Origin: Pseudonocardiales bacterium
GTDB taxonomy: Bacteria > Actinomycetota > Actinomycetes > Mycobacteriales > Pseudonocardiaceae
Assembly: GCA_019241525.1 (NCBI GenBank)
Contig: JAFAWY010000032.1
Span: forward strand, 1 to 47,243
Direction of reading: 5' to 3'
DNA length: 47,243 bases
Shown: piece after piece, positions 17,302-24,679 of the stretch
Numbering within the stretch: position 1 is the stretch's first letter
Layout: each line of letters begins with the position of its first letter
The notes under the pieces: model-generated
Databases searched by the model: none
The model's input: the letters and a program-made list of their open reading frames with translations, nothing else
Told to the model about the DNA's origin: nothing
Program-made: the position numbers and the translations under genes

Positions 17302-18375
17302 TCAGGAATTGCGGGCCCAGGGGGGTGGAGCGGCGCCCCGGTTCATCGACCAGGTCACACCGCCGAGCCGGCCCTCCTGGACGGCCTCCAGAGGCCGCTG
17401 CCGGTAAGACGTGGACAGCTCAGCGGTCGGATCCTGACCCTGGTTCACGATCAGGCAGGGAGTGCGATACGAGCAGCGGGAGCACACCTCTGGCGCTGGG
17501 CTCGGATAGATCTGAAGATCAGGATCCGTGGCGGCAACGACCTCGGCGGCCAGGTCCGCGCCGGCTGCCGCGAGTTCGGCCTCGCTGCGCCGAATCCGGG
17601 TGCGCCGGAAAGATTCGGTGCCCTCGGCATGCAACCGTTCGCCAGAAACCGTGCCGCTGCGGGCATACATCCGGCGATGGCCCACGTGCGGGCGCCCTTG
17701 CGGCACCGGGACCGGGGTGCTCAGTTCTCCGGCGTCTGCACGGATCTCGTTGTAGACCGTGCCCGCGATTTGCATACCCAGATAGAACTGGGGCCATGCC
17801 CAGGCCCAGGCAATAGTCGTTTCGTCGAGTTGGAGTACATCGTGATCGGCCCAAACATCAGTGACCAGCCGATGCTGAACCACCCAATAGGCGTCATCGG
17901 AGTCTATGGCCAGCAGGTCGACCCGACCGCTGAGCCTGACTTCGTCACCGGTGGGAGTCAGTAGGTTGCCGCCAGGCTGCGCCGGGTCCGGGATGTTCAC
18001 CTCGAAGTCAGTGTCCACGCGAATGGGGGTGAACTGATCCACGGTTGGAGCCCACGCGGCGTAGGCGTCGAGCAGTGCATGACCCCGGTCCAGCAACTCC
18101 TGCAACGACGTATCGTCAGCAGCGTGCTCAGACTGGCCGCGTACCGAGCGGTCCAACGCCTGGTGTACCAGCGGCCGCACGATGGTCCGGTCCCATTCCC
18201 ACATTCCAGGGAAGTAGTACACGGCGAGCGCATCGCGCAGTGCCTTCTCGAGATCAATCGAGCCGGGCTGGGCAGTAGTAGGTTCGAGGTTTTGCCGGTT
18301 GGCCGAGCTGAAATCCCATTCCCGGCGGCAACGCTTGAATGCCGTCCGATCGGACGTGTGGAGGCGGTAAACCAT
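17302..18375 (-). CDS. Cas4/AddB-like PD-(D/E)XK-fold Fe-S protein, nuclease site apparently lost
   Basis: The 357-residue product has the layout of iron-staple nucleases: an N-terminal Cys in FKRCRREW (Cys16) and a C-terminal triad C-x2-C-x5-C (Cys298, Cys301, Cys307), which in AddB and Cas4 together hold a [4Fe-4S] cluster. The core RLSGRVDLL (Asp153) followed by a strand WVVQHRL is in the place of G-x-x-D ... VxDYK. So Asp153 is kept, but the next acidic residue is Gln167 and the catalytic Lys is Arg169. The fold is probably intact and the nuclease chemistry doubtful. It lies inside the hydrogenase island, read towards hypF, 141 bases after the preceding small gene. A role as an Fe-S or maturation factor is inference. 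Confidence 0.7.
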   Translation of the reverse strand: MVYRLHTSDRTAFKRCRREWDFSSANRQNLEPTTAQPGSIDLEKALRDALAVYYFPGMWEWDRTIVRPLVHQALDRSVRGQSEHAADDTSLQELLDRGHALLDAYAAWAPTVDQFTPIRVDTDFEVNIPDPAQPGGNLLTPTGDEVRLSGRVDLLAIDSDDAYWVVQHRLVTDVWADHDVLQLDETTIAWAWAWPQFYLGMQIAGTVYNEIRADAGELSTPVPVPQGRPHVGHRRMYARSGTVSGERLHAEGTESFRRTRIRRSEAELAAAGADLAAEVVAATDPDLQIYPSPAPEVCSRCSYRTPCLIVNQGQDPTAELSTSYRQRPLEAVQEGRLGGVTWSMNRGAAPPPWARNS

Positions 18376-18516
18376 CTCGCCCTCGACTCAATGCCCAGTT
18401 GTGGCCCGTAACCTCGGGCACGCTGTGTAAATCTTAATGCTTTCCGACCCTACCGGCGCGCAGCACATCCACGACCGCCGAAGTGCGCCATCCCGATGGT
18501 TTACCAGCAGGCCCAC

Positions 18517-18849
18517 CTAGTGGGCGTGCGGCCAAGGGTCATCCGGCGACCACCGGCAACGGTCATGTCCCCCTGCCGCCGCGTCCATCTCGGCGAACAG
18601 GTCATCGAAGAATGCTGACAGGTCGTTGCGGTGGTATTCCTGCCACCCGCCGTAGTAAATCCAGGCATCAGGAAGCGATTCATCCGGCGACGGGATGGGC
18701 AGCACACCATCGCCGCCGGTTCGCTTCAGCGCGTAGTTTTCGCCCCGACGTTCGATGTACACAACCTCACCGGGCTCGGGCCAGTCGGCCACGATCTCGG
18801 CAATCAACTCAGTTCGATTCAGCGGACCTCCCGGCAAAGTGGTCAGCAA
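18517..18849 (-). CDS. Uncharacterised small protein at the end of the hyp operon
   Basis: A 110-residue acidic, Trp/Tyr-rich soluble protein (EPGEVVYIERRGENYALKR, DAWIYYGGWQEYHRNDLSAF) with no known catalytic motif. The start given is TTG 18849, which overlaps the end of hypE by 7 bases. A GGGAGG box inside the first codons also allows a start about 10 to 15 codons further in, at CTG or TTG. It is the last gene of the long leftward operon, so a hydrogenase-related role is likely but unknown. The function is not recognised. Confidence 0.65.
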   Translation of the reverse strand: MLTTLPGGPLNRTELIAEIVADWPEPGEVVYIERRGENYALKRTGGDGVLPIPSPDESLPDAWIYYGGWQEYHRNDLSAFFDDLFAEMDAAAGGHDRCRWSPDDPWPHAH

Positions 18850-20039
18850 ATCCGGGGCAACGGATCGCCGACAAGTAGATCAATAATTCGAGTGCCACCG
18901 AAACCGGTCTTGAGCATGACTAGTCCGGGCGGATCCTCAACGATGCGTCCCACCGCTGTTGCTGAGGCACCGAGAGGATGGCCCTGCAGCGCCGCCACCG
19001 CGGCATCTGCTGCGCCTGGATCGACGATCGCCACAATGCGTCCCTCGCAGGCGACGTAAAGCGGGTCGATGCCCAGGATTTCGCACGCTCCGCGGACTTC
19101 CGGGCGCACGGGAACCGAGTCCTCATCGACCACCACGGCCACCCCGGCGGCGGTGGCGACTTCGTTGAGGATCGTGGCAACCCCACCCCGGGTGGCATCG
19201 CGCATTGCCCGGACATCCGGACCTACTGCGTCAAGCAGTCCCCGGACCAGCTCGTGCACCGGTGCGGTGTCGGAGACCAGCTCAGCGTCAAGGTCCAGCT
19301 CCCCGCGCTCCAGCATCACGGTGATGCCGTGGTCGCCTACCGGTCCGGACACGATCACGACATCGCCCGGGCGAGCTGTGGACACACCCAGTGTCAAGCC
19401 CCCAGGGATCAATCCGACTCCGGCGGTGTTGATGTAACACCCGTCTGCTTTGCCTCGCTGCACAACCTTGGTGTCACCGGTGACGATGGACACTCCAGCT
19501 GCGGCCGCAGCCGCGGCCATCGACTCAACGATCCGCCGCAGATCCTCAACCGGGAATCCCTCCTCCAAGATGAACCCGGCCGACAGATGGGCCGGGCAGG
19601 CCCCGGAGACGGCCAGGTCGTTGACCGTGCCGTTGACCGCGAGGTCTCCGATGTTGCCTCCCGGGAAGAACAACGGAGACACCACGTAGGAATCCGTGGT
19701 AAAGGCAAGCCGGGAATCACCGGCGGTCAGTGTCGCGGCGTCTTCCAATGGCGCTAGTAACGGATTGCGGAAGGCGTCGAGGAAGATTGCCTCGATCAGC
19801 GATTGGGTGGCCTTACCGCCGGCACCGTGCGCGAGGGTGATGAGCTTTTCCCGCACCCGAGGACGCGCCCGGCGGGCACGTTCGATGCGTTCCAGCACCA
19901 ACTGCTCTCGCCCGCCGTGCTCAGTTCCGGGTTGATGCGTGGGGAAACCGGCATCCTCGTCGTGTTTGGCACTGGCGTGCCCGGCGACGGCCGCTTGCGC
20001 CCAGTTAACCTGCTGCTGGCTGGTGTCCTGGTGGGTCAT
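18843..20039 (-). CDS. hypE: Hydrogenase maturation protein HypE
   Basis: HypE receives the carbamoyl group from HypF on its C-terminal Cys and dehydrates it to a thiocyanate, which supplies CN to iron. The 398-residue protein has the LAHGAGGKATQ nucleotide-binding start and DSYVVSPLFFPGGNIGDLAV. It ends exactly in PRIC, the required C-terminal Cys. The first 55 residues are an unusual Gln/His-rich extension not needed in most HypE. The start ATG 20039 overlaps the hypD stop (TGATG). A downstream start nearer RVREKLITLAHGAGG is possible, but the coupled ATG is favoured. Confidence 0.97.
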   Translation of the reverse strand: MTHQDTSQQQVNWAQAAVAGHASAKHDEDAGFPTHQPGTEHGGREQLVLERIERARRARPRVREKLITLAHGAGGKATQSLIEAIFLDAFRNPLLAPLEDAATLTAGDSRLAFTTDSYVVSPLFFPGGNIGDLAVNGTVNDLAVSGACPAHLSAGFILEEGFPVEDLRRIVESMAAAAAAAGVSIVTGDTKVVQRGKADGCYINTAGVGLIPGGLTLGVSTARPGDVVIVSGPVGDHGITVMLERGELDLDAELVSDTAPVHELVRGLLDAVGPDVRAMRDATRGGVATILNEVATAAGVAVVVDEDSVPVRPEVRGACEILGIDPLYVACEGRIVAIVDPGAADAAVAALQGHPLGASATAVGRIVEDPPGLVMLKTGFGGTRIIDLLVGDPLPRIC

Positions 20040-21184
20040 GCCCTGCTGCTTTCAATACTGACTTCCTGGATCCGCTGGCGGCTGAACCGACCGAAGTTGT
20101 AGTACGCCGCGCAGGCGCCCTCTGAGGAGACCATGCAGGTGCCGATCGGCATCTCAGGCGTGCAGGCGGTGCCGAACACCTTGCATTCCCACGGCTTGAG
20201 CACACCCTTGAGCACCTCGCCGCATTGGCAGGCCTTCGGGTCGGCAACTCGCACCCCGGGCAAGGTGAAACGCCGCTCGGCGTCAAAGGCCGCATACTTT
20301 TCCCGGACCTGCAGCGCGGAATGGGAGATGAAGCCCAGGCCGCGCCACTCGAAGTACGGACGCAGCTCCATCACCTCGGCCACCGCCCGCAGCGCCACCG
20401 TGTTTCCATCCCATGGCACCACCCGGGAATACTGGTTCTCCACTTCGCAGCGGCCCTCAGCCAGCTGCTGCAGCAGCATGTAGACCGACTGCAGGATGTC
20501 CAGCGGCTCGAACCCCGCCGTCACGATCGGCTTGCCGTACTCCGCTGGGATGTACTCATACGGCCGGCAGCCGATGATGGTGGAGACATGGCCGGGACCG
20601 ATAAACCCGTCCAATCGCAGGTCGGGGGAATCCAGGATGGCCTTGATCGCCGGGACGATCATGACGTGGTTGCAAAAGATCGAGAAATTCTCGATACCCT
20701 CCGCTGCCGCCCTTAGCACGGTCATCGCGGTAGACGGCGTGGTAGTTTCCATACCGATCGCCATAAAGATCACATGCTTATCCGGATTCTGCCGGGCGAC
20801 CTTCAGCGCGTCCAGCGGAGAATAGACCATCCGGATATCGGTGCCGGCGGCCGAGGAGTCGAAGAACGATCCGCGCCCGCCGGGCACCCGCATCATGTCG
20901 CCGAAGGATGTCATGATCACATCTGGCTGCTCAGCCAGCGCGATCGCGTCGTCCACTCGACCCATCGGAAGAACGCACACTGGGCAGCCTGGCCCATGCA
21001 CCAGGCTGATGGACTCCGGAAGGTAGTCCTCCAGCCCGTGCTTGTAAATGGTGTGCGTGTGCCCACCACAGACTTCCATGAACTTGTAATGTCGACCCGG
21101 CTCGCACAGCGCCGCGATCTTAGCGGCGAGCGCCCGAGCTTTTTCGGCATCCCGGTATTCATCGACGAATCGCATAGTGCTCAC
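20036..21184 (-). CDS. hypD: Hydrogenase maturation protein HypD
   Basis: HypD is the [4Fe-4S] scaffold on which, with HypC, the Fe(CN)2CO group is assembled. In 382 residues, the invariant MEVCGGHTHTIYKHGL, GPGCPVCVLPMG and MAIGMETTTPSTA motifs are present. The C-terminal cluster ligands are in CQCGEVL, ECKVFGTAC and GTCMVSSEGAC. The length is normal. The start ATG 21184 overlaps the end of hypC by four bases and the stop overlaps hypE, so C, D and E are translationally coupled. Confidence 0.98.
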   Translation of the reverse strand: MSTMRFVDEYRDAEKARALAAKIAALCEPGRHYKFMEVCGGHTHTIYKHGLEDYLPESISLVHGPGCPVCVLPMGRVDDAIALAEQPDVIMTSFGDMMRVPGGRGSFFDSSAAGTDIRMVYSPLDALKVARQNPDKHVIFMAIGMETTTPSTAMTVLRAAAEGIENFSIFCNHVMIVPAIKAILDSPDLRLDGFIGPGHVSTIIGCRPYEYIPAEYGKPIVTAGFEPLDILQSVYMLLQQLAEGRCEVENQYSRVVPWDGNTVALRAVAEVMELRPYFEWRGLGFISHSALQVREKYAAFDAERRFTLPGVRVADPKACQCGEVLKGVLKPWECKVFGTACTPEMPIGTCMVSSEGACAAYYNFGRFSRQRIQEVSIESSRA

Positions 21185-21462
21185 TGCCTTTCGTCAATCC
21201 GCGATTCGAGCAGAGCGGCGATCTCATCCTCGTAGGCCTGACCGATGCCTATCAGGAAGTCCATCGCTGCCTTGGCCTCTTGCTCATCGATCTTGGATAG
21301 CGCGAATCCGACGTGAATCAAAACCCAATCGCCGGGAACGGGCGGGTCATCGGTCAACAGACCGATATTGATCGCTCGCTTGACCCCGCTGACGTCGACC
21401 TTGGCCAGATCAGGCTGATCGGGCAGGATTTCGATCACCTCGCCCGGGATGCCGAGGCACAT
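21181..21462 (-). CDS. hypC: Hydrogenase assembly chaperone HypC
   Basis: A 93-residue HypC/HybG-type chaperone. It begins MCLGIPGEVIEI, so the essential Cys2 that carries the Fe(CN)2CO unit between HypD and the large subunit is present. The OB-like body is followed by VGFALSKIDEQEAKAAMDFL, the usual C-terminal helix. A second, divergent HypC is encoded at 29257-29472; this one is the canonical copy. The gene overlaps hypD by four bases and starts 28 bases after the stop of the small membrane peptide gene. Confidence 0.97.
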   Translation of the reverse strand: MCLGIPGEVIEILPDQPDLAKVDVSGVKRAINIGLLTDDPPVPGDWVLIHVGFALSKIDEQEAKAAMDFLIGIGQAYEDEIAALLESRIDERQ

Positions 21463-21490
21463 GAGCTATTACCTCCGTGGTGGGAGTTGG

Positions 21491-21604
21491 TTACATCTCG
21501 CTGATCTGCTTGTAGCGAGCCACGTCCTTAGAGACCTGTACCGCTACGCTGGCCAGGCCGATCACTGATCCCCAGAAGACCAGCCGACGCACCAGACGGA
21601 ACAT
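21491..21604 (-). CDS. 37-residue single-pass membrane peptide (DUF6893-like)
   Basis: A 37-codon ORF from ATG 21604 to TAA 21491, preceded by AAGGAAGGAAG on the message. MFRLVRRLV gives a basic N terminus, WGSVIGLASVAVQVS a short membrane helix, and KDVARYKQISEM a charged tail. It lies in another frame over the last 77 bases of the protease gene, between that gene and hypC, in the same operon. The basic-helix-RY...SM pattern resembles the family of very small actinobacterial proteins I recall as DUF6893; this is not checked. It may anchor or stabilise a hydrogenase component at the membrane. Confidence 0.6.
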   Translation of the reverse strand: MFRLVRRLVFWGSVIGLASVAVQVSKDVARYKQISEM

Positions 21605-22094
21605 TCGGTTCACTTCCTTCCTTGTCGGTGAGCAGATCCAAAACCACCCCGACAGCCCTGTCGACAGCTGCGGCGACGGTTGTGGATAACCCGATACCAT
21701 CCTCGGTGCTGGCCGGTTCACAACCGACCAATAGGATCCGTCCCGCGTTGCCGCCGAGGTTTTCCAGCAACGCGAGTACCGCGTCCGGAGTCATCCCGTG
21801 CGCGTCGACAGCCGAGGGCTCGATGCCGGGCACGTCACCGTGGCCGATCTCGAGCACATAAAGCGTTCCAGGCTCGCCGCCGCGGGATACAGCGTCGAGC
21901 AGGATCGTGGTGGCCGGGGCCATATCGAGGAGATCGTAGGCCAGGTGCATGCCACGGATCCCGTAGTCAGCCACCCGCACGCCGTCGGGCAGCGTCTCGG
22001 CGGTCAGGCGGCGGGCCAGCTCGCAACCGAACGCGTCATCGCTGAGAAAGATATTGCCGATGCCCGCCACCATGGTGGTCACGGTTGCGGTCAT
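21528..22094 (-). CDS. Hydrogenase maturation protease (HyaD/HybD/HycI family)
   Basis: This endopeptidase removes the C-terminal tail of the hydrogenase large subunit after Ni insertion. In the 188-residue product, GIGNIFLSDDAFGCELARRL carries metal ligand Glu25, LLDAVSRGG carries Asp67 and AVDAHGMTPDAVL carries His99, the three nickel-sensing ligands known from E. coli HybD. The C-terminal 40 residues, after RAVGVVLDLL, are an atypical low-complexity tail; this is also the part that overlaps the 37-residue peptide gene. The start ATG 22094 overlaps the stop of the upstream gene. The target should be HhyL. Confidence 0.95.
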   Translation of the reverse strand: MTATVTTMVAGIGNIFLSDDAFGCELARRLTAETLPDGVRVADYGIRGMHLAYDLLDMAPATTILLDAVSRGGEPGTLYVLEIGHGDVPGIEPSAVDAHGMTPDAVLALLENLGGNAGRILLVGCEPASTEDGIGLSTTVAAAVDRAVGVVLDLLTDKEGSEPNVPSGASAGLLGISDRPGQRSGTGL

Positions 22095-23392
22095 GACTGG
22101 GCTCCGAGCGGCCTGAGCTCCTCCGGGTCGAAGTAGCGGAACCGTCCGTGCGCGGACGAGATCTCCGCGCCTGGATCATCGTCAATGGTGACCGCCACGT
22201 GAGTATTGCCATCGACGTCGAGCAATACTGCTTCGACGGTGGCCGTGCGCCCTTCGAGGAACATGTCCTGCGCATCGGCCCGCCGCGATCCTGGCTTGAG
22301 CAGAACCTTGCTTCCCTTAGCCACCTCGATCCCGGCGATCGTGACACTGTCGGTGTCGGGGTTTACCGAGGCATCCGCGCCGGGGTCCCACCACGGGGTA
22401 CCCGGCGTGGTGATCGTCTCCACAGGATCCGGCTCTTTGCGGGTTCCCGGGGTCTCTCCGAGATACCGGATCGCGCCATGCAGCTTGTCGAGCATCTCGG
22501 GGGGCATTGAGTCGACGCGATCCATCAGCTTGCGGGCTCGCTCGTCGGTAGCCCGTGCTTCGGCCTTCTCCTCATCGGTGAGGGTCATGGTGCGCAGCGT
22601 GAGGATCTCGTCGATCTCGGTGCCGTCGTACAACTCGCCGGCACTCTCCGGCGCGATCTGCGGGTAGTCGTAGAGGATGATCGGCGAGATCAGCAACGCA
22701 TCCCGGCTGCCCGCTTCGCCGACCATCACCGGCCAGATCCGTTCATTGCGGCAGCTCTCCACAGCCGGTTTCGCCCACTCTGGAGGATCGAGCAGGGAGA
22801 TGAACTCACCGTCGGTGACGGCGAGCACGATATGGGCAGCGATCAACGAGTGGCGTAGGGCCAGGTTCCGGCTTGCCTGCGGATCATCCCACTGCGCGGT
22901 ATTGACCAGTTCGACCGTGACCTTCATGACCCCGTAAGGGCCTTCCAGCACCTGCGCAGACACCCGGACCTCGCCGTGTAGCGGCCAGCGCTCCCGGGTG
23001 ATGCCGTCGGTGGTCTCCGTGCCACCGGGAATCGTGACCGGAACCACCTGCTTGGTGTCCACCAGCTCCGATACCGGCAGTACTGCGTCGACCTCGTGTT
23101 CGACAGCCTCATCGAACTCGGGCACTAGTCCGTCTCCACCGCTGCGGTGCTGGAGCTGCAGGAATCGCAGGCGCAGATGCAGTACCGGGTCGGTGCCGGG
23201 CTCCAGCAAGCATTCGCTGTGAGAGGCGGCATGCTCGCCGTGCCCTGCGGAGGCGTAGGCGGGTGGCACCAGCACTCCCCATTGCCACCGGACTTGGTTC
23301 TTACGTGCCGACGCCCGGTAGGGATAGAGCAGGTAGCCCTCGTAGAGGACGGCGTCGGCGATCTGGCGTGCGACGTCCATCGGGGCTGTCAT
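22091..23392 (-). CDS. Conserved-looking hydrogenase-cluster protein of unknown function, 433 aa
   Basis: A 433-residue soluble protein with no motif I can assign to an enzyme. The N-terminal ADAVLYEGYLLYPYRASARK and VRWQWGVLVPPAY look like a strongly constrained segment. The middle is rich in charged beta-strands and carries few cysteines. The C-terminal 70 residues (KGSKVLLKPGSRRADAQDMF through GRFRYFDPEELRPL) look like a separate small beta-barrel domain. It is coupled to both neighbours by overlaps: 4 bases with the upstream 217-aa gene and TGATG with the protease gene. Similar proteins are, to my memory, typical of group 1h hydrogenase clusters, so a maturation or electron-transfer role is likely but unproven. 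Confidence 0.85.
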   Translation of the reverse strand: MTAPMDVARQIADAVLYEGYLLYPYRASARKNQVRWQWGVLVPPAYASAGHGEHAASHSECLLEPGTDPVLHLRLRFLQLQHRSGGDGLVPEFDEAVEHEVDAVLPVSELVDTKQVVPVTIPGGTETTDGITRERWPLHGEVRVSAQVLEGPYGVMKVTVELVNTAQWDDPQASRNLALRHSLIAAHIVLAVTDGEFISLLDPPEWAKPAVESCRNERIWPVMVGEAGSRDALLISPIILYDYPQIAPESAGELYDGTEIDEILTLRTMTLTDEEKAEARATDERARKLMDRVDSMPPEMLDKLHGAIRYLGETPGTRKEPDPVETITTPGTPWWDPGADASVNPDTDSVTIAGIEVAKGSKVLLKPGSRRADAQDMFLEGRTATVEAVLLDVDGNTHVAVTIDDDPGAEISSAHGRFRYFDPEELRPLGAQS

Positions 23393-24042
23393 GATTTGCC
23401 CTCCGCAGTGCGTTCCCGGGCCGCCTCCAGCACGGCGATGACAGCGTCATCCCAGGTAGGTATGGCACGTGCGGCCCGAAACTCGGCGAGTGCGTTGATG
23501 GTGTCGCGACGCAGCCGCAGCCACCCACTATTCGGGAAGTGAATATCCATCATCTCGCGCCATCGTTCGACCGGCATCCGGTACCGGCACTCGCAGTGCC
23601 AGGGCACTTGCTCAATCCACATGCCGTCCTTGCCGTCCCCGAAGATGGTTCCGCTGAACAGCAGGATGAACGGGACCTCCCCGTCCTCAAGGGCATGGAA
23701 ATATCGGCCTGTGGTGACCTCCATGTCGTAACTGCATGGCACGGAAATGTTGACTTCGGTGCTGCCGGTAAAGCTGGGGACCGTCGTCGACGTGTTGGCG
23801 AATTGGAACGGCTTGAGCGAATCGCCCCAGCGTTCGCGCCCACCGAACAGCTCGAGTAGTCGCTCGCCTTCTTGTTCCTTATAACCGCGCCGGCCTGGCT
23901 CGACTCTAATCTGACACCGCAAGGCGATGGCTCGCACCTTATCCTCGGTTGCCGCAGAGATCTTCAGCCGGAACAGCAGCGTCGGAGCCGCGGCGTAGCG
24001 TTCGGGCTGCACATCAAGGCAGGTGAAAGACAGTTCAGTCAT
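23389..24042 (-). CDS. Hydrogenase-cluster protein of unknown function, 217 aa (DUF6084-like)
   Basis: A 217-residue product starting at ATG 24042 (MTELSFTCLDVQPERYAAAP), which overlaps the upstream stop by 8 bases (ATGACTGA). The open frame runs further upstream but is only a shadow. The protein looks beta-rich in its first part (PTLLFRLKI, IALRCQIRVEP), with LKPFQFANTSTTVPSFTGST and DMEVTTGRYFHALEDGEVP in the centre and a helical end. CECRYRMP is the only Cys pair. I recall the name DUF6084 for such proteins in Streptomyces hydrogenase clusters, unverified. Function unknown. Confidence 0.83.
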   Translation of the reverse strand: MTELSFTCLDVQPERYAAAPTLLFRLKISAATEDKVRAIALRCQIRVEPGRRGYKEQEGERLLELFGGRERWGDSLKPFQFANTSTTVPSFTGSTEVNISVPCSYDMEVTTGRYFHALEDGEVPFILLFSGTIFGDGKDGMWIEQVPWHCECRYRMPVERWREMMDIHFPNSGWLRLRRDTINALAEFRAARAIPTWDDAVIAVLEAARERTAEGKS

Positions 24043-24679
24043 TGGTGACCGCCACCTGTTCGCTGCGCTCCCGCAGACCGGCGAAGAATTTGTGGATCTC
24101 CGCCCAAGCCTGCTCTCCGCCGTCGAAACCCTGCCAATGCATGCGAACCAGACCGACCAGTTGGTAGCAAGCGTCGATCGGGACCGCGAAAAACTCGAAG
24201 CCGCTCTCTCCCTTATACACCAACAGCGCCTCGACATCGGGCTGCAGGTCAGCGAATTCTGGAATCGCGGCGAGCAGGTCGGTCCAGGCTTCTAGGGACA
24301 GCAGCGATTCAGTGGCTCCCGCTGGACTCGGGTAGAACGCGACGGTACGATCCAGCGCGCTGTTTTGGAAAAAGAACGCCGTCGCCACCGGGATCTCCAT
24401 CGAGTCCCATGTTGCCTCGGCGAGCGGCACCTTGGCGGCGTAACGGTAATTTTCGGGAACCGCTTTGTACCGCCCCCCGCCAGCGCCTTGCTGGGTGAAC
24501 AACAGGGCGCAGGGACGGCACGTGCACATCAGACCGCGGTGCTCGATATCGACCACATGTCCGTGCCAGTCATCGATCGGTACGGCGCACATCTCGCACC
24601 GTTCGCCCTGTTGTTCGTTCGGAGCAGATTGCGGTGGGGAAGCGGCGCTTCCAACGAAGCGCCGCAGGCCCCCCTTCAT
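24035..24679 (-). CDS. Cys-motif hydrogenase-cluster protein, 214 aa (DUF5947-like)
   Basis: The 214-residue product has an N-terminal metal-binding pattern: C-x2-C at 28/31 (CEMCAVPI) and C-x-C-x2-C at 52/54/57 (CTCRPCALLF). This could hold zinc or an Fe-S cluster. The rest is a mixed alpha/beta domain with Trp- and Phe-rich segments (GFEFFAVPIDACYQLVGLVR). It starts at ATG 24679, overlapping the NifU-like gene stop (TGATG), and overlaps the next gene by 8 bases. I recall DUF5947 for this type; that name is from memory. A role as electron carrier or assembly factor beside the NifU-like protein is inference. Confidence 0.83.
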   Translation of the reverse strand: MKGGLRRFVGSAASPPQSAPNEQQGERCEMCAVPIDDWHGHVVDIEHRGLMCTCRPCALLFTQQGAGGGRYKAVPENYRYAAKVPLAEATWDSMEIPVATAFFFQNSALDRTVAFYPSPAGATESLLSLEAWTDLLAAIPEFADLQPDVEALLVYKGESGFEFFAVPIDACYQLVGLVRMHWQGFDGGEQAWAEIHKFFAGLRERSEQVAVTND

